The translations under genes were made by a program, and so were the position numbers. The notes under the pieces were generated by a model, which saw nothing but the letters and a program-made list of their open reading frames with translations, made no database searches and had not been told where the DNA came from. A stretch of 64,000 nucleotides of DNA from Allium sativum. Its lineage: Eukaryota; Streptophyta; Magnoliopsida; Asparagales; Amaryllidaceae. Every line of letters starts with the position of its first letter. Position 1 is the first letter of the stretch. Location of the stretch: contig CM060925.1 in NCBI GenBank assembly GCA_030737875.1, positions 481,057,514 to 481,121,513 of the forward strand, given 5' to 3'. Below are positions 1 through 10,309 of the stretch, in pieces.

Positions 1-92
1 TAATCTGAAAACTTGTTAATTTAATCTGTGAACTAGTAAATCTGAATTCTGCATGTCTGAACTTGCAAACAAGTTAATCTGAGATCTGTTAG

Positions 93-455
93 TCTGGGGA
101 CACAAGGTTAGGAGGGGAATTACTTGTGTCATCTGTTGTTTGGGACCCATATTAGTCAGTAACCCTTTCTGGTATCAAAACTTTGACCCAACAGTAGGTA
201 GGGTCCGGGCATGCTTACTGAACTAATTATAAGTGGTTCATTCTGATAATGGCGAGGGGTGTTGATGGTGCGTTCCAACCGGGTCATGTGCGTGCATGGA
301 TCCCTGTCTACCTCTGAGGATGTAAGACGCCGTGACATATGTAAATAGGTCTGTGCCAATTGGTTGTCACTTTAGGGAGTGATACACCCTACTGTGGGGC
401 CGACACAGGATATTTATGTATTAGGGAGCCGATCGCTTGGGGTAGGGTTTTAGGG
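93..455 (+). other. Conserved LTR core, E1 5' LTR copy
   Basis: Non-coding block kept across otherwise diverged LTR families. Key strings are CACTTTAGGGAGTG (368-381, a small hairpin), then ACACCCTACTGTGGGG, then GGAGCCGATCG. Role unknown; see the findings. Confidence 0.6.
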
Positions 456-1151
456 TACGCTTAGTTCTGTCTGTTTCTGTTGGTACCGTCTGTTTCTGTT
501 GGGTGGTAACACCTATCTGTTTCTGTGTGGTACCGTCTGTTCGGGTGGTAAAGGCCCATTACTAGTGTACACCTAATTCTACATTCTGTTTCCGTAGGGA
601 TAAATCTGTTTCTGCTTCTGTCTGTTTCTGATCGGGTAGTAAAGGCCCATTATTAGCATTCTGTTTCTGTTAAAGTATTCTGTACCCGTTCCTGCTTCAA
701 TTTAGACATTAGGGTGACACCTAATTCTGGTATACTAGTATTAGTGCAGAGAAGTGTAAAACAATAGTTTATATCATTCTGTTTTTCTGTTATATCTGCT
801 ACACCTGTTACAGTTATCTCACATCCAGTTTTATGTTCATATCACATTATTATTATCTGTTCATATGCTGAAAGTCACTGGACTTGCCAGACTTTTTGTC
901 TGACCCTTGTTGTTTCGCCTCCTTTCTTCCGTTTCCCCCCAGATTATCCAAGGAGGGAAATACTTTAGCTTGATCCGGATTTCTCTTTGCTTGAAGTGCT
1001 TAAAGTATGGCTTGGCTCTGTATAGCTTCCGTTCCATGGGGATTATGATTTTAAACCATGCATTTTGAAGGCTTTTGTACAAGACTGATATTTTGTACTT
1101 GAATTCTGAAATTTGAAAGCATGTAACCATATTAATTTCTGTTTCCGCTGT

Positions 1152-1157
1152 AATAAA
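1152..1157 (+). terminator. Poly(A) signal AATAAA, E1 5' LTR
   Basis: AATAAA follows TTTCCGCTGT at the same place in all E1, E2 and E3 LTRs, about 120-140 bases from the LTR end. Together with the TATA box near the LTR start, it implies an R region of nearly 3 kb and a very short U5. Confidence 0.55.
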
Positions 1158-1279
1158 GTTAAAATTTTTCAAGTACTGTTTTATCTGTCTTGTAAGTTTC
1201 TGTTCTATTTACTAAAATGCTCCACCAAAGTTAAGGCATTCCCTTTGTGAGTGACCTTAACGGAGGTGGGGTGTTACAC

Positions 1280-1292
1280 TTGGTATCAGAGC
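1280..1292 (+). other. Primer binding site, tRNA-iMet type (E1)
   Basis: TTGGTATCAGAGC begins one base after the LTR end. TGGTATCAGAGC matches the complement of the 3' end of plant initiator tRNA-Met, the usual minus-strand primer of chromoviruses. Confidence 0.92.
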
Positions 1293-1456
1293 TGAAGGTT
1301 ACCAGATTGGATAAAGTTTTTGAAAACTATTTTCAAAAAGGTTTTGGAAGGAAGTATTTTCAAAAATAAAGCTTATTTTGAAAAACATGATCCCCAAGAG
1401 CGATATATCTTTCTTTCAGTCCTTTTTGTATTGAACCTTTCCTTTTCCGTTCCAGC

Positions 1457-2363
1457 ATGTCTGAAGCATCTGAGATACCAGAGGGTGTTCATGTACCCGG
1501 TTGGTTTCGTCAATATCTTGAGGCTAGGACCGCCGCTGCAGGTCCAACAAATGATCCCCCTCCTCCACCCCCTCCTCGTGCAATTGCTTTCTCAAAGATC
1601 TGTAGAGATTTTAGGGCCATGGGTGGAAAGGATTTCAAAGGAACTGAATCATTCGTAGAAGCAAGGAATTGGCTCAAAGAAACTGAGGATCTATTCGTTA
1701 TCTTCGAGGTGGACGATAGGCAGAAGGTACAGTTGGCAGTATGGCTGCTCAAAGACGAAGCTTCCTACTGGTGGGAAGTCACTAACGCCGAGAGGCCGGT
1801 TGAGACATGGATGGATTTCTGAACAAGGTTTGAGACAAAATTCCTCTCGCAAGCTGAACGAAGTTTACAATTGGAAAAGTTCTTATCTCTTAAGCAAGGA
1901 AGTATGACGGTCAAGGAATACGTCAACCAGTTCAACCAACTAGCAAGATTCGGATTGGATTTAGTCAACACTCAGCATAAAAAGGCTCTCCTCTTTGTTA
2001 AAGGATTGAATGAGCCACTGCACATCCTAGCCATGACCCATGTACCCATGGGAGCAACTTACGAGAAATTGGTGGATATGGCACTACTACACGAGGAAGA
2101 CAAGGGCCCGAAAGAGACAAAGAAGGAAGAACCACAGAATAAGAAAGCGGGGCCCAAAAAGGAAACACAAAAGAAGGATGAGAAGTCTGAAGATAAGAAG
2201 GGGAAAAGTGCTTTACTTGTGGGAGCTCGACTCATCTGAACAAGGATTGCAGAAAAAGGAAGGGCGCTTGCTTCAACTGTGGGGAGATGGGACACTTCAC
2301 TAGGGACTGCCCGAAGAGACGAGGACAAGGAGGGCAGGCGAACACTCTTGAGGCTAGTGGCTA
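1457..2363 (+). pseudogene. gag: Broken gag (nucleocapsid/capsid polyprotein) of E1
   Basis: Gag forms the retrotransposon particle and binds its RNA. The frame opens with MSEASEIPEGVHVPGWF and a proline run (about residues 34-41). The retrotransposon gag core follows, with ARNWLKETEDL and SYWWEVTNAE. A TGA at 1820-1822 stops it; the same frame continues at 1823 (FLSLKQGSMTVKEYVNQFNQLA). Near 2200 the frame moves by -1, and two CCHC zinc knuckles lie in the new frame: CFTCGSSTHLNKDC and CFNCGEMGHFTRDC, ending at TAG 2361-2363. E3's intact gag at 41270 aligns along its length. One stop plus one frame change make this copy non-functional. Confidence 0.88.
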
Positions 2364-2391
2364 GGATAGAAATAGGAAAATTTCTATAGTA

Positions 2392-2630
2392 GGTTTAATT
2401 TCTTTATCTGATTATGGAGTTAAGACTTTTTCTGATTCTGGTATTTTGATTTTGTAATCGATACTCTGCACTTTAATACTAGTATTATTTCTGAATTCCG
2501 CTGTAGACTCAGACCCATAAGGGTTATGGATCATCTGCCTGAGATTGGGGTTTGAGGGATATATGTGTTAGGCGTCAAGTATGACGCATACATTCTGAGT
2601 TTTCGTGGGGTATGATTTTATCATGCTTAG
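2392..2630 (+). pseudogene. Aspartic protease relic, pol otherwise deleted (E1)
   Basis: The frame from 2392 reads GLISLSDYGVKTFSDSG, matching the protease active-site segment of E3 (LFDSG at 42316-42330). A second piece around 2565-2620 reads VKYDAYILSF, matching E3's [10 protein letters not shown]. Stops and indels break it. After about 2630 no reverse transcriptase, RNase H or integrase can be found; the sequence passes straight to the 3' untranslated region. Weak but colinear similarity; E2 has the same remnant at 28868-29090. Confidence 0.65.
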
Positions 2631-3362
2631 CTTCCTAAGAATCATTAGGGAACCTGATCTGTACCAGTAGTCTGTAAATATCTAAATACTTTTGATAGGA
2701 TTTCCAGTTTTGACATTGTCTAAAGAAGGTAATCCTCTGGGTGTCAATTTGATGTTGGTTTCGGTCTTTGGGGCCGATACTTAGGACCCATGTCTAATGG
2801 GAACCAAATTTTCGTTCTATCTGTACTCGCTTCCATCATTCGACTGTATCCTATCGATCGAATCTTCGAACTTTAGGTAGAAACTAATGGGTGTAAACAT
2901 GTGTTTGAGACATGTTATGTTTGATGGTTGCAAGTGGATGCAAGTGGTTGCTAGTGGTTGCCCGTGGATGCATATACACACACTAGGCACTAGATCGGCT
3001 CGAAAACACTCTCATACTGCATATGGATGGGTGAGCTTTTTCAATTCTTGTGGATGAAAAATGATTGATTCAGCACATGGATGTCGCATTTGAGTGAATG
3101 ATTGTGCACTCATATAGAAATAATATATATCATTAGAATTCTATTGCATACATGTTGGACTCATGGCACTGACATAATTCGCATTAAGGAGGTCAACTGA
3201 ATCAGTAGACCGCCTGATCTTTGCATTAGATAAGGAACATATACACACACTTTTGCATATGTTCATACAATATTAGAAGTTTTCTAAGGACAATGGATGC
3301 TTGTGGATGATGGTTGAGTAGATGGGTGATTGGATAGTAGGACACATTCTTCTTAACTTGAA
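2631..3362 (+). other. E1 3' untranslated region
   Basis: Non-coding. From 2890 it matches E3's 3' region (45715-46140) closely, including GGATGCAAGTGGTTGCTAG and CATATACACACACTA, although the pol genes between are missing. At 3187-3215 lies a 29-base near-palindrome, with arms AGGaGGTC and GACCgCCT around ACTGA-a-TCAGT. Such conservation outside genes suggests a cis-acting function. Confidence 0.7.
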
Positions 3363-3397
3363 GATTTCGGGGACGAAATCCTCTAAGGAGGGGAGAA
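3363..3397 (+). other. Pre-PPT hairpin and polypurine tract (E1)
   Basis: GATTTCGGGGACGAAATC (3363-3380) is a perfect 7-base-pair stem with a GGGA loop. It is followed by the purine tract AAGGAGGGGAGAA, which ends at the base before the 3' LTR and primes plus-strand DNA synthesis. The same arrangement occurs in E2, E3, A and C. Confidence 0.8.
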
Positions 3398-3806
3398 TGT
3401 AACACCCCGTATTTTCTGTAAACATAAGAGTTAAAAATCAAGGTATAATTAATTTTTAGGAGAAGAAATAAGGGAAACGGGTTGCGCCATTGTGTTCGTC
3501 TCGGAAAAATACGCGAAATAGAGTCCGAATTTGCGTAAATCGGAGTCCGTATGAAGAAGATATGGACGAACGAAGTTAGGCAGAAAAACCGGAAACAGGC
3601 CAGAATACACTGGCGCACTTGTGAAGTGCGCCAGTACAAAAATACACTGGCGCACCTGCCAAGTGCGCCCATACAAATCCAGCACCGAATTCTGGAGTGT
3701 TCTGAGGCGATGTGTCTTCTTTTGAGTGGCTGGATGATGTGTATTCGAGCTGTGCGATTCTGATGACTTCTGGACTGATCTGAAGGCTCTAAATCACCCT
3801 ATCCTC

Positions 3807-3912
3807 CTATAAATACATCCCTAACCTAAACCTAAGTCTCTAACACAATTCTCTAGCCTCCATTGCTCTCTTCTTCTAATTAAAAATAAAAATGGCGTCG
3901 CTACTCTGCTAG
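3807..3912 (+). promoter_or_regulatory. E1 LTR promoter with short upstream ORF
   Basis: TATAAATA (3807-3814) is followed by a pyrimidine-rich leader and an ATG at 3892 opening a six-codon ORF, MASLLC, stop at 3910-3912. The start of transcription is expected about 30 bases after the TATA box; it is inferred, not seen. E2 has the same ORF in both LTRs. Confidence 0.55.
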
Positions 3913-5261
3913 AATCAAAACTAGAAGTCAATCAACATCATCCTAAATTCAAATTTGAGATAAAAGCTTCTGCAACAATTCTGTAACAACTAAAGTTCTT
4001 TCTTTAATCCAATCAAGGCAAGTACAGTTATTTTCTGCTATAAACATTAATTATAATTCTGATATGCTTTTAAATCTGAATCTGAGATTGTATATCTGTC
4101 AGATCTGTTTTTCTGTGACTGTTCTGTATCCCTTTCTGCTTCCTTTCTGTTTCTATAGCCAGGCTACCACGAGCCTGTGCCTAATCTCATAAGAGATTAA
4201 CGTATGAACGCAAATTATGGGATAAATAATGAATGATGCGAAATTTGACGAGACTGAATTGAACATATGACTTTAGATCTGAGGCATAAAATATATTGAC
4301 ATATGACTTGGGATTGGATGCATGAATTTGACTGTAAACATATAATTTATATATGTTGTATGCATAGTGTACGTTGTAATCTAGATCTGTAACTAATTAG
4401 AGAAATGAAAATATGTTATTTAGATCTATAATTAATTAGAAAAATAAGCATATGTTATAAACTAGTTTTAGACCTATGCATATTCTGTGATAAAAGAAGA
4501 AGAGGAACCACTGTAAGATTACATATGATTTGAGACTTTGGACAAAATGTATATAAAAGTCAAGATCTGATTTTTAGAAGATATGATTTAAAGATTTAGA
4601 TTGTTGGGTATAGTTTGCATAATGATTCATGACTTAAAAAGAAGAAGATATGGAAGCTTAGGTGTAAAAGATTTACATTAATTAGGATATCTATTATTGT
4701 GATTACACCTAAATAGAGATTTTTGGATATATGGAATGCATTGAAATTAATGGTTATATTTGGTATAATTTATATGTGAATCTGCTGTAAAATGCTAGTT
4801 TAACAAAAATAGGAACATATGTTATATGGCAAATTATGTCCATATTCTGCGCTTATGCAAACATGGAGTATATGTTGTGAATCATGACAATTATGTAGGC
4901 ATATGAATTTAGGCCAATTTATGATTAGGCAAGGCATGTAAATAGAACCTTTAGAAATATTAAATTTGCTAAATCTGCTAATTTGCCAAGTTTCCTAAAC
5001 TGCTAGCTTTGTTATATTGCCTAAACTGCTAATTAGATTGAAATGCCTAATCTGTTAAATTTGTCGGTTGAAATGCCTAACCTGTTATATGCCAAAATCT
5101 GCTAAGTTGCTAAATCTGTTAAATCCGTTAAGTCATATAAAATCTGTTATCTGCTGTGTTGATATAATCATCCTGTTATTGATATAATCTGAATTGGCAT
5201 ATATATTGGGCGTGCGCATAAACAGTAAATTATTAATTAATTGGCCGCAAAGATAAACATG

Positions 5262-5470
5262 ACTAACTCGAGGTTAGAATGAGTTTGCGGCGTAATTCTG
5301 CCCGGAACCGCCCGGCACATCCAGTGGCCGCAAACAATAGGTTCTAATGTGAGAAGATAGTCATAACCTGCTTAAGACACGAGGTTAGGTCTGGCTTGTG
5401 GCAGAAGTCTGCCCGGAACCGCCCGGCCCATCCAGCGGCCACAAGCTAGCGACCTAATGTGAGAGGTCTG
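5262..5470 (+). other. Tandem structured hairpin pair in LTR (E1)
   Basis: Two consecutive long hairpins. Module 1: outer stem GTTAGAA (5273-5279)/TTCTAAT (5342-5348), inner stem GTTTGCGGC (5283-5291)/GCCGCAAAC (5327-5335). Module 2: outer TTAGGTC (5385-5391)/GACCTAA (5451-5457), inner GCTTGTGGC (5394-5402)/GCCACAAGC (5438-5446). Both loops carry TCTGCCCGGAACCGCCCGGC. Stems covary with those of E3, F and R, so an RNA structure is likely. Function unknown. Confidence 0.75.
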
Positions 5471-5730
5471 GGCATTAATAATTAATTAATGCAAATCTAA
5501 GATAAGAATGACGTCTAAAACGTATTGGGGAAAATAGGGTTAAACCAACTGGATTAATAGGTGTAGTAAACCCGTCCATGAATCTGTAGGCCCAATACAA
5601 AGTTAGACAAATCTGAAAAATCTGTACATCTGATCTGTTAATCTGAAAACTTGTTAATTTAATCTGTGAACTAGTAAATCTGAATTCTGCATGTCTGAAC
5701 TTGTAAACAAGTTAATCTGAGATCTGTTAG

Positions 5731-6093
5731 TCTGGGGACACAAGGTTAGGAGGGGAATTACTTGTGTCATCTGTTGTTTGGGACCCATATTAGTCAGTAA
5801 CCCTTTCTGGTATCAAAACTTTGACCCAACAGTAGGTAGGGTCCGGGCACGCTTACTGAACTAATTATAAGTGGTTCATTCTGATAATGGCGAGGGGTGT
5901 TGATGGTGCGTTCCAACCGGGTCATGTGCGTGCATGGATCCCGGTCTGCCTCTGAGGATGTAAGACGCCGTGACATCTGTAAATAGGTCTGTGCCAATTG
6001 GTTGTCACTTTAGGGAGTGATACACCCTACTGTGGGGCCGACACAGGATATTTATGTATTAGGGAGCCGATCGCTTGGGGTAGGGTTTTAGGG
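5731..6093 (+). other. Conserved LTR core, E1 3' LTR copy
   Basis: Second copy of the block at 93-455. It carries the hairpin CACTTTAGGGAGTG, the pairable CCCTACTGTGGGG and GGAGCCGATCG. No open frame is shared with E3's version, so conservation is at the nucleic-acid level. Confidence 0.6.
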
Positions 6094-6790
6094 TACGCTT
6101 AGTTCTGTCTGTTTCTGTTGGTACCGTCTGTTTCTGTTGGGTGGTAACACCTATCTGTTTCTGTGTGGTACCGTCTGTTCGGGTGGTAAAGGCCCATTAC
6201 TAGTGTACACCTAATTCTACATTTTGTTTCCGTAGGGATAAATCTGTTTCTGCTTCTGTCTGTTTCTGATCGGGTAGTAAAGGCCCATTATTAGCATTCT
6301 GTTTCTGTTAAAGTATTCTGTACCCGTTCCTGCTTCAATTTAGACATTAGGGTGACACCTAATTCTGCTATACTAGTATTAGTGCAGAGAAGTGTAAAAC
6401 AATAGTTTATATCATTCTGTTTTTCTGTTATATCTGCTACACCTGTTACAGTTATCTCACATCCAGTTTTATGTTCATATCATATTATTATTATCTGTTC
6501 ATATGCTGAAAGTCACTGGACTTGCCAGACTTTTTGTCTGACCCTTGTTGTTTCGCCTCCTTTCTTCCGTTTCCCCCCCAGATTATCCAAGGAGGGAAAT
6601 ACTTCAGCTTGATCCGGATTTCTCTTTGCTTGAAGTGCTTAAAGTATGGCTTGGCTCTGTATAGCTTCCGTTCCATGGGGATTATGATTTTAAACCATGC
6701 ATTTTGAAGGCTTTTGTACAAGACTGATATTTTGTACTTGAATTCTGAAATTTGAAAGGATGTAACCATATTAATTTCTGTTTCCGCTGT

Positions 6791-6796
6791 AATAAA
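6791..6796 (+). terminator. Poly(A) signal AATAAA, E1 3' LTR
   Basis: AATAAA after TTTCCGCTGT, 121 bases from the LTR end, at the position seen in the sister LTRs. This is the copy expected to end the element's transcript. Confidence 0.55.
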
Positions 6797-7379
6797 GTTA
6801 AAATTTTTCAAGTACTGTTTTATCTGTCTTGTAAGTTTCTGTTCTGTTTACAAAAATGCTCCACCAAAGTTAAGGCATTCCCTTTGTGAGTGACCTTAAC
6901 GGAGGTGGGGTGTTACACACCTTGATAATATAACTCTTTATTCACGTAATAATTTCCCTTATCTTGTTTACCGAAATCTCTTTCATACTTTTTCACTCCT
7001 ATTCCACTTTATAAACTATATCTCTAAGTCAACTTCTTATCAAATTGATATTAAGTTTATAACTAAATACTGATTCCTATCCTATCAACATTTATTTGTT
7101 TATAACTAAATGTTAATTATCCTATCGGATTATAATTCCTAAAGATTATTTACTTTAATACATTCGACATCGTCGAATTAAAATTACAAATCCTAATGGT
7201 TAAATTCAAATCATATTTCGAATATCGAAATGATGTCATTGCATTCTGAAACAATTTTCCAATATCCCTTTCTAACTCGTTCTTATATTTCTTTGGATAG
7301 ACATTGTTACTTTTTAGAATAAGTGGATTTCAAACCAAACTGTTTACATTTCCTAGGAAGTGTTGCTATATATAAAAAC

Positions 7380-7577
7380 CACGCTTAAGTTTGGTCAATA
7401 GCGTTAATTTATCGTTATAGTTCAAAACTTGTCATACGCTGTAATATTCTCCTTTATAACTAATCTCGACATAACAATCACGCTTAAGCCTAGTCAACAG
7501 CGTTATTTTATCGTTATAGTTCGAAAACTTGCTATACGCTGCTATATCCCTTTATAACTAATCTTGACATCTCTTTT
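7380..7577 (-). repeat. 99-bp tandem duplication in A 3' LTR
   Basis: CGCTTAAG at 7382 and 7481 marks two diverged units of 99 bases. Each has AGCGTT near its start and ACGCT near its end, so each unit can close into a stem-loop. The sister LTR has the same pair at 15210-15407. Confidence 0.75.
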
Positions 7578-10301
7578 CCCTTACAAACTAATACTATTCC
7601 TCGACAATAGTGAAGTCGTTCAAGTTGGGGTATTTTATTTACCTCTCAAACCTTGATCGAGAACGTTCTTATCTTAGAACAGATATAAGTCTGTAACTCC
7701 AATCCTTTATTACTTACAATGTTTATCAGACCGTATTTTCTTGTTTAATTTGAACTATGGTTTTATAACCCTATATCCTTATTTGAAAACTCGATTATTT
7801 ATAATTATTTACATTAGTGATTAACTCTTCGCTTCATCTTCCTTAGACAAATCTATTCAAAACTTCTCTTATCGAAAATCAATAACGTTCTTTGTCTTTT
7901 GACAATTTACTTTTTATTCAAATTATTATACACAATTCAAGTAAACATCTCATTACAAACTCAATACCATCTTAAATGAAATACATTTAAGAACCAATTA
8001 CTCTAATCAAATAGTGATTAACTTGATCATTTTCTGAAGTAAAACGATTTATTTCATAATTAATAAACAATACTAATTACACTAGTTCAATAACTATTTG
8101 AAACTTCATTAATTAAAAAGGTAATCAAATCTTATTAATTTTGATTAATTTATTTCTAAACATTTTCATTAGATTAATTGAAGACCAATTAATCAAATCA
8201 TCAATTTCCAATAAACGGTTGATTTAATCAATTTCAAACCATCAGTAAATTCGTTAACTAATTCTAGTTACTTTACTTTATTAGATTAATATAATTAATC
8301 TAATAATATTTCTTAACCGTTTGCCTTAAAATAATTATCCAAATTATTTACTTATCGGATAATTACAGCTTCATACTTATTTAAATAATCGTTTAGAACT
8401 TCTATTATAATTTAAAACTTCGCTTTAATTATAAAAATATAATTTTTATAATTATCTTCACTGGTTTGCCTGACGGACAATCAATTTCTCAACAAAAATG
8501 GTTTTATGGTCGACTGTTTATATTTTCTTAATCTATATAGTCTATTTATTAGATTAACATAACGTTGATTTTTCTTTCAACATTGTTCAAACAGTGCATA
8601 TATGAACCAAACAGTACATATAAATATCGAGGAATCCGGTCGGATTCCTCCAACCGGTTTCCGCATTCACATATATTAGTCAAACAATTAACACTAGTTC
8701 TATACTAGGGAATATATAATCGATGGGATTAGTATCCAACAAATGATGTGTATATATACGATGATATTCAAACAATTAAATTATAATTTACCAATCAACC
8801 ATCACGCAGTATTTAACCAACATTAAAATATAATTATAATATTTTAAAGAAGATCAGAGTTAGTGAATTTACTCACCTTCGCGCATTAACCGTTACATAA
8901 TGATTTGCGTCAGCTTCCCTCCATTCATGTATCCGTCCCGAAAATACACAGTGTCTTCTCTCATATTCGCATGCTCTAAACACTTCGTTACCGTTCACGC
9001 AACTTTCCTCAACTCGATATCCTTCATCGAAATGTGTTGAAGACCAGCAACTTGTTGTTACAGTGCGATGATCGACAAATTTAAACATGAAACTACCCAA
9101 AACTTAGCATACGTGCCATTCAATTCAACAATATTTTGATCCCAACTATGCTGCCTTTTGCCGAGAATTTCAAGCGCCCATCTCCCTTCACGTTCCCACT
9201 TCCACCCAAATTCCACGCATGGCTACGGTATCACGTCATGACCATAATGCGTTTCGCACCTCCTCCTATTACTACCCCTTCAAACTACTTATCTGAACAC
9301 GTTCATCCCTCCCCATCCTGTATAGAAACCTCTGCTGCAACAAATGGCCAGCCAATACTTCTTTCTACCCGAACCTTCCAAGCTTACCGCCCCAATCATT
9401 TCTTTACTAAAAATTGTGCCACCACTAACATCTTCTCAAGCTACGCGTCCCCGCCACCGTTGAACGAACTCGCATGCACCTGTATTGACTCCCTTTTTGA
9501 TCCACACAGTCCGCTTCCATCTGTACCTGTGAACCCACACCACCTCTATCAGTAATATATGTATCACGCAAATTTTACCTCCACTCCTTCCATACGTTAA
9601 TCCCTAAAATCACACACATCCCACTTTGTAAGATACTTACGTAACTTTCCCAAACTCCTTACACTTCGATTCAACCCTCTATTTACTTTCTAGCATGCAC
9701 AGATTTCTCCACCTTTTACACTACTGCTTACGTAAGTTAATGCTCCAATTTTCAAGCCATGAAGAGTACGCGGCATCCGAAGACTTTCTCCTCTCCACGT
9801 TGGTGGTTACCCTCTTAAACGGCTGTTGGAGTCACCTTCCCCATAAACGATGCTCATCCCACCTGACTGCATCCGCCATTTCCAAGTTGTCTGCTCCTTC
9901 ACTTCATATAAATTCATGTATAACATCTCACGCACTGTACAACGCTAATCCTTTTCTTTTTTCAAACTATTATTCACCCTACTTCATCCTTACCTGCGAC
10001 AGGACCCTCCTTCACATAGACCGCCACCTTTTGTCATTTCACCTAGCTCGAGATTGGCCCCATGCTGTGTTGCAATGCTCCTCCGCATGTTATTGGACCA
10101 GAAAACAGCAACTCTCTCTTTTTGTGCGTGAGTTGCTCCCAGTATGGGAGGAAAAAAATATATACTTTGCTGGGTGCTGCCATGAGGATGCGGCCCATTT
10201 TATTTTCAAGAATTTAGGTGTGGTGTTTCATTCGTTTCGTGGCTCACAGGGGAGGGGGTTTCCTAAAGAAAAAGAAATGGGAGAACGATGATGTGATCCC
10301 C

Positions 10302-10309
10302 TATTTATA
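10302..10309 (-). promoter_or_regulatory. TATA box of A 3' LTR
   Basis: TATAAATA on the minus strand, followed downstream (lower coordinates) by the long leader. The sister LTR keeps it at 18129-18137. Confidence 0.5.

Larger units (their letters stand above)
1..1278 (+). repeat. E1 5' LTR, 3' part only
   Basis: This stretch repeats 5641-6917 with few differences and ends in GGGGTGTTACA directly before the primer site. It contains the conserved core (93-455), the CAGAC-TTTTT-GTCTG hairpin (888-902), a C tract ending in CAG (935-942) and AATAAA (1152-1157). The left 2.2 kb of the LTR lies outside the window. Confidence 0.93.
1..6917 (+). mobile_element. Element E1: non-autonomous Ty3/Gypsy LTR retrotransposon, left end outside the window
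   Basis: The order is 5' LTR (cut by the window edge), iMet-type primer site, broken gag, protease relic, long 3' untranslated region, polypurine tract and full 3' LTR. There is no reverse transcriptase, RNase H or integrase, so the element could only move with enzymes from a relative. Its LTRs and interior match E2 (24613-33513) closely. It lies inside the 3' LTR of element A: sequence resuming at 6918 matches A's other LTR from 14748. The 5-base target duplication should be CACCT (6918-6922); the left copy lies outside the window. Confidence 0.93.
3398..6917 (+). repeat. E1 3' LTR, 3520 bp
   Basis: Starts TGTAACACCCC and ends GGGGTGTTACA, an 11-base perfect inverted terminal repeat. Inside, in order: TATA box 3807-3814, small upstream ORF 3892-3912, donor-like AG|GCAAGT (junction 4017/4018), hairpin AGGCT/AGCCT near 4161, paired hairpin modules 5262-5470, conserved core 5731-6093, CAGAC/GTCTG hairpin 6526-6540, C tract ending CAG (6581) and AATAAA 6791-6796. 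The stretch 4200-5220 is AT-rich with many CTGCTAA/CTGTTAA-like words and no gene. Confidence 0.95.

Noticed and set aside
3226..3672. 148-codon minus-strand frame across the 3' UTR/LTR border of E1
   Set aside because: Crosses the PPT and LTR start on the antisense strand; no homology or codon signal, and not kept as such in E3.
5794..5997. 67-codon minus-strand frame repeated in four E1/E2 LTRs
   Set aside because: Antisense to the conserved core, absent from E3 and F; explained by LTR copying.
9695..10291. 198-codon open frame on the plus strand in A's 3' LTR (and a 139-codon frame at 9136)
   Set aside because: Antisense to the LTR leader. The sister LTR copies (17524 and 16978 on) have the frames broken by stops and indels, and no motif is recognisable.
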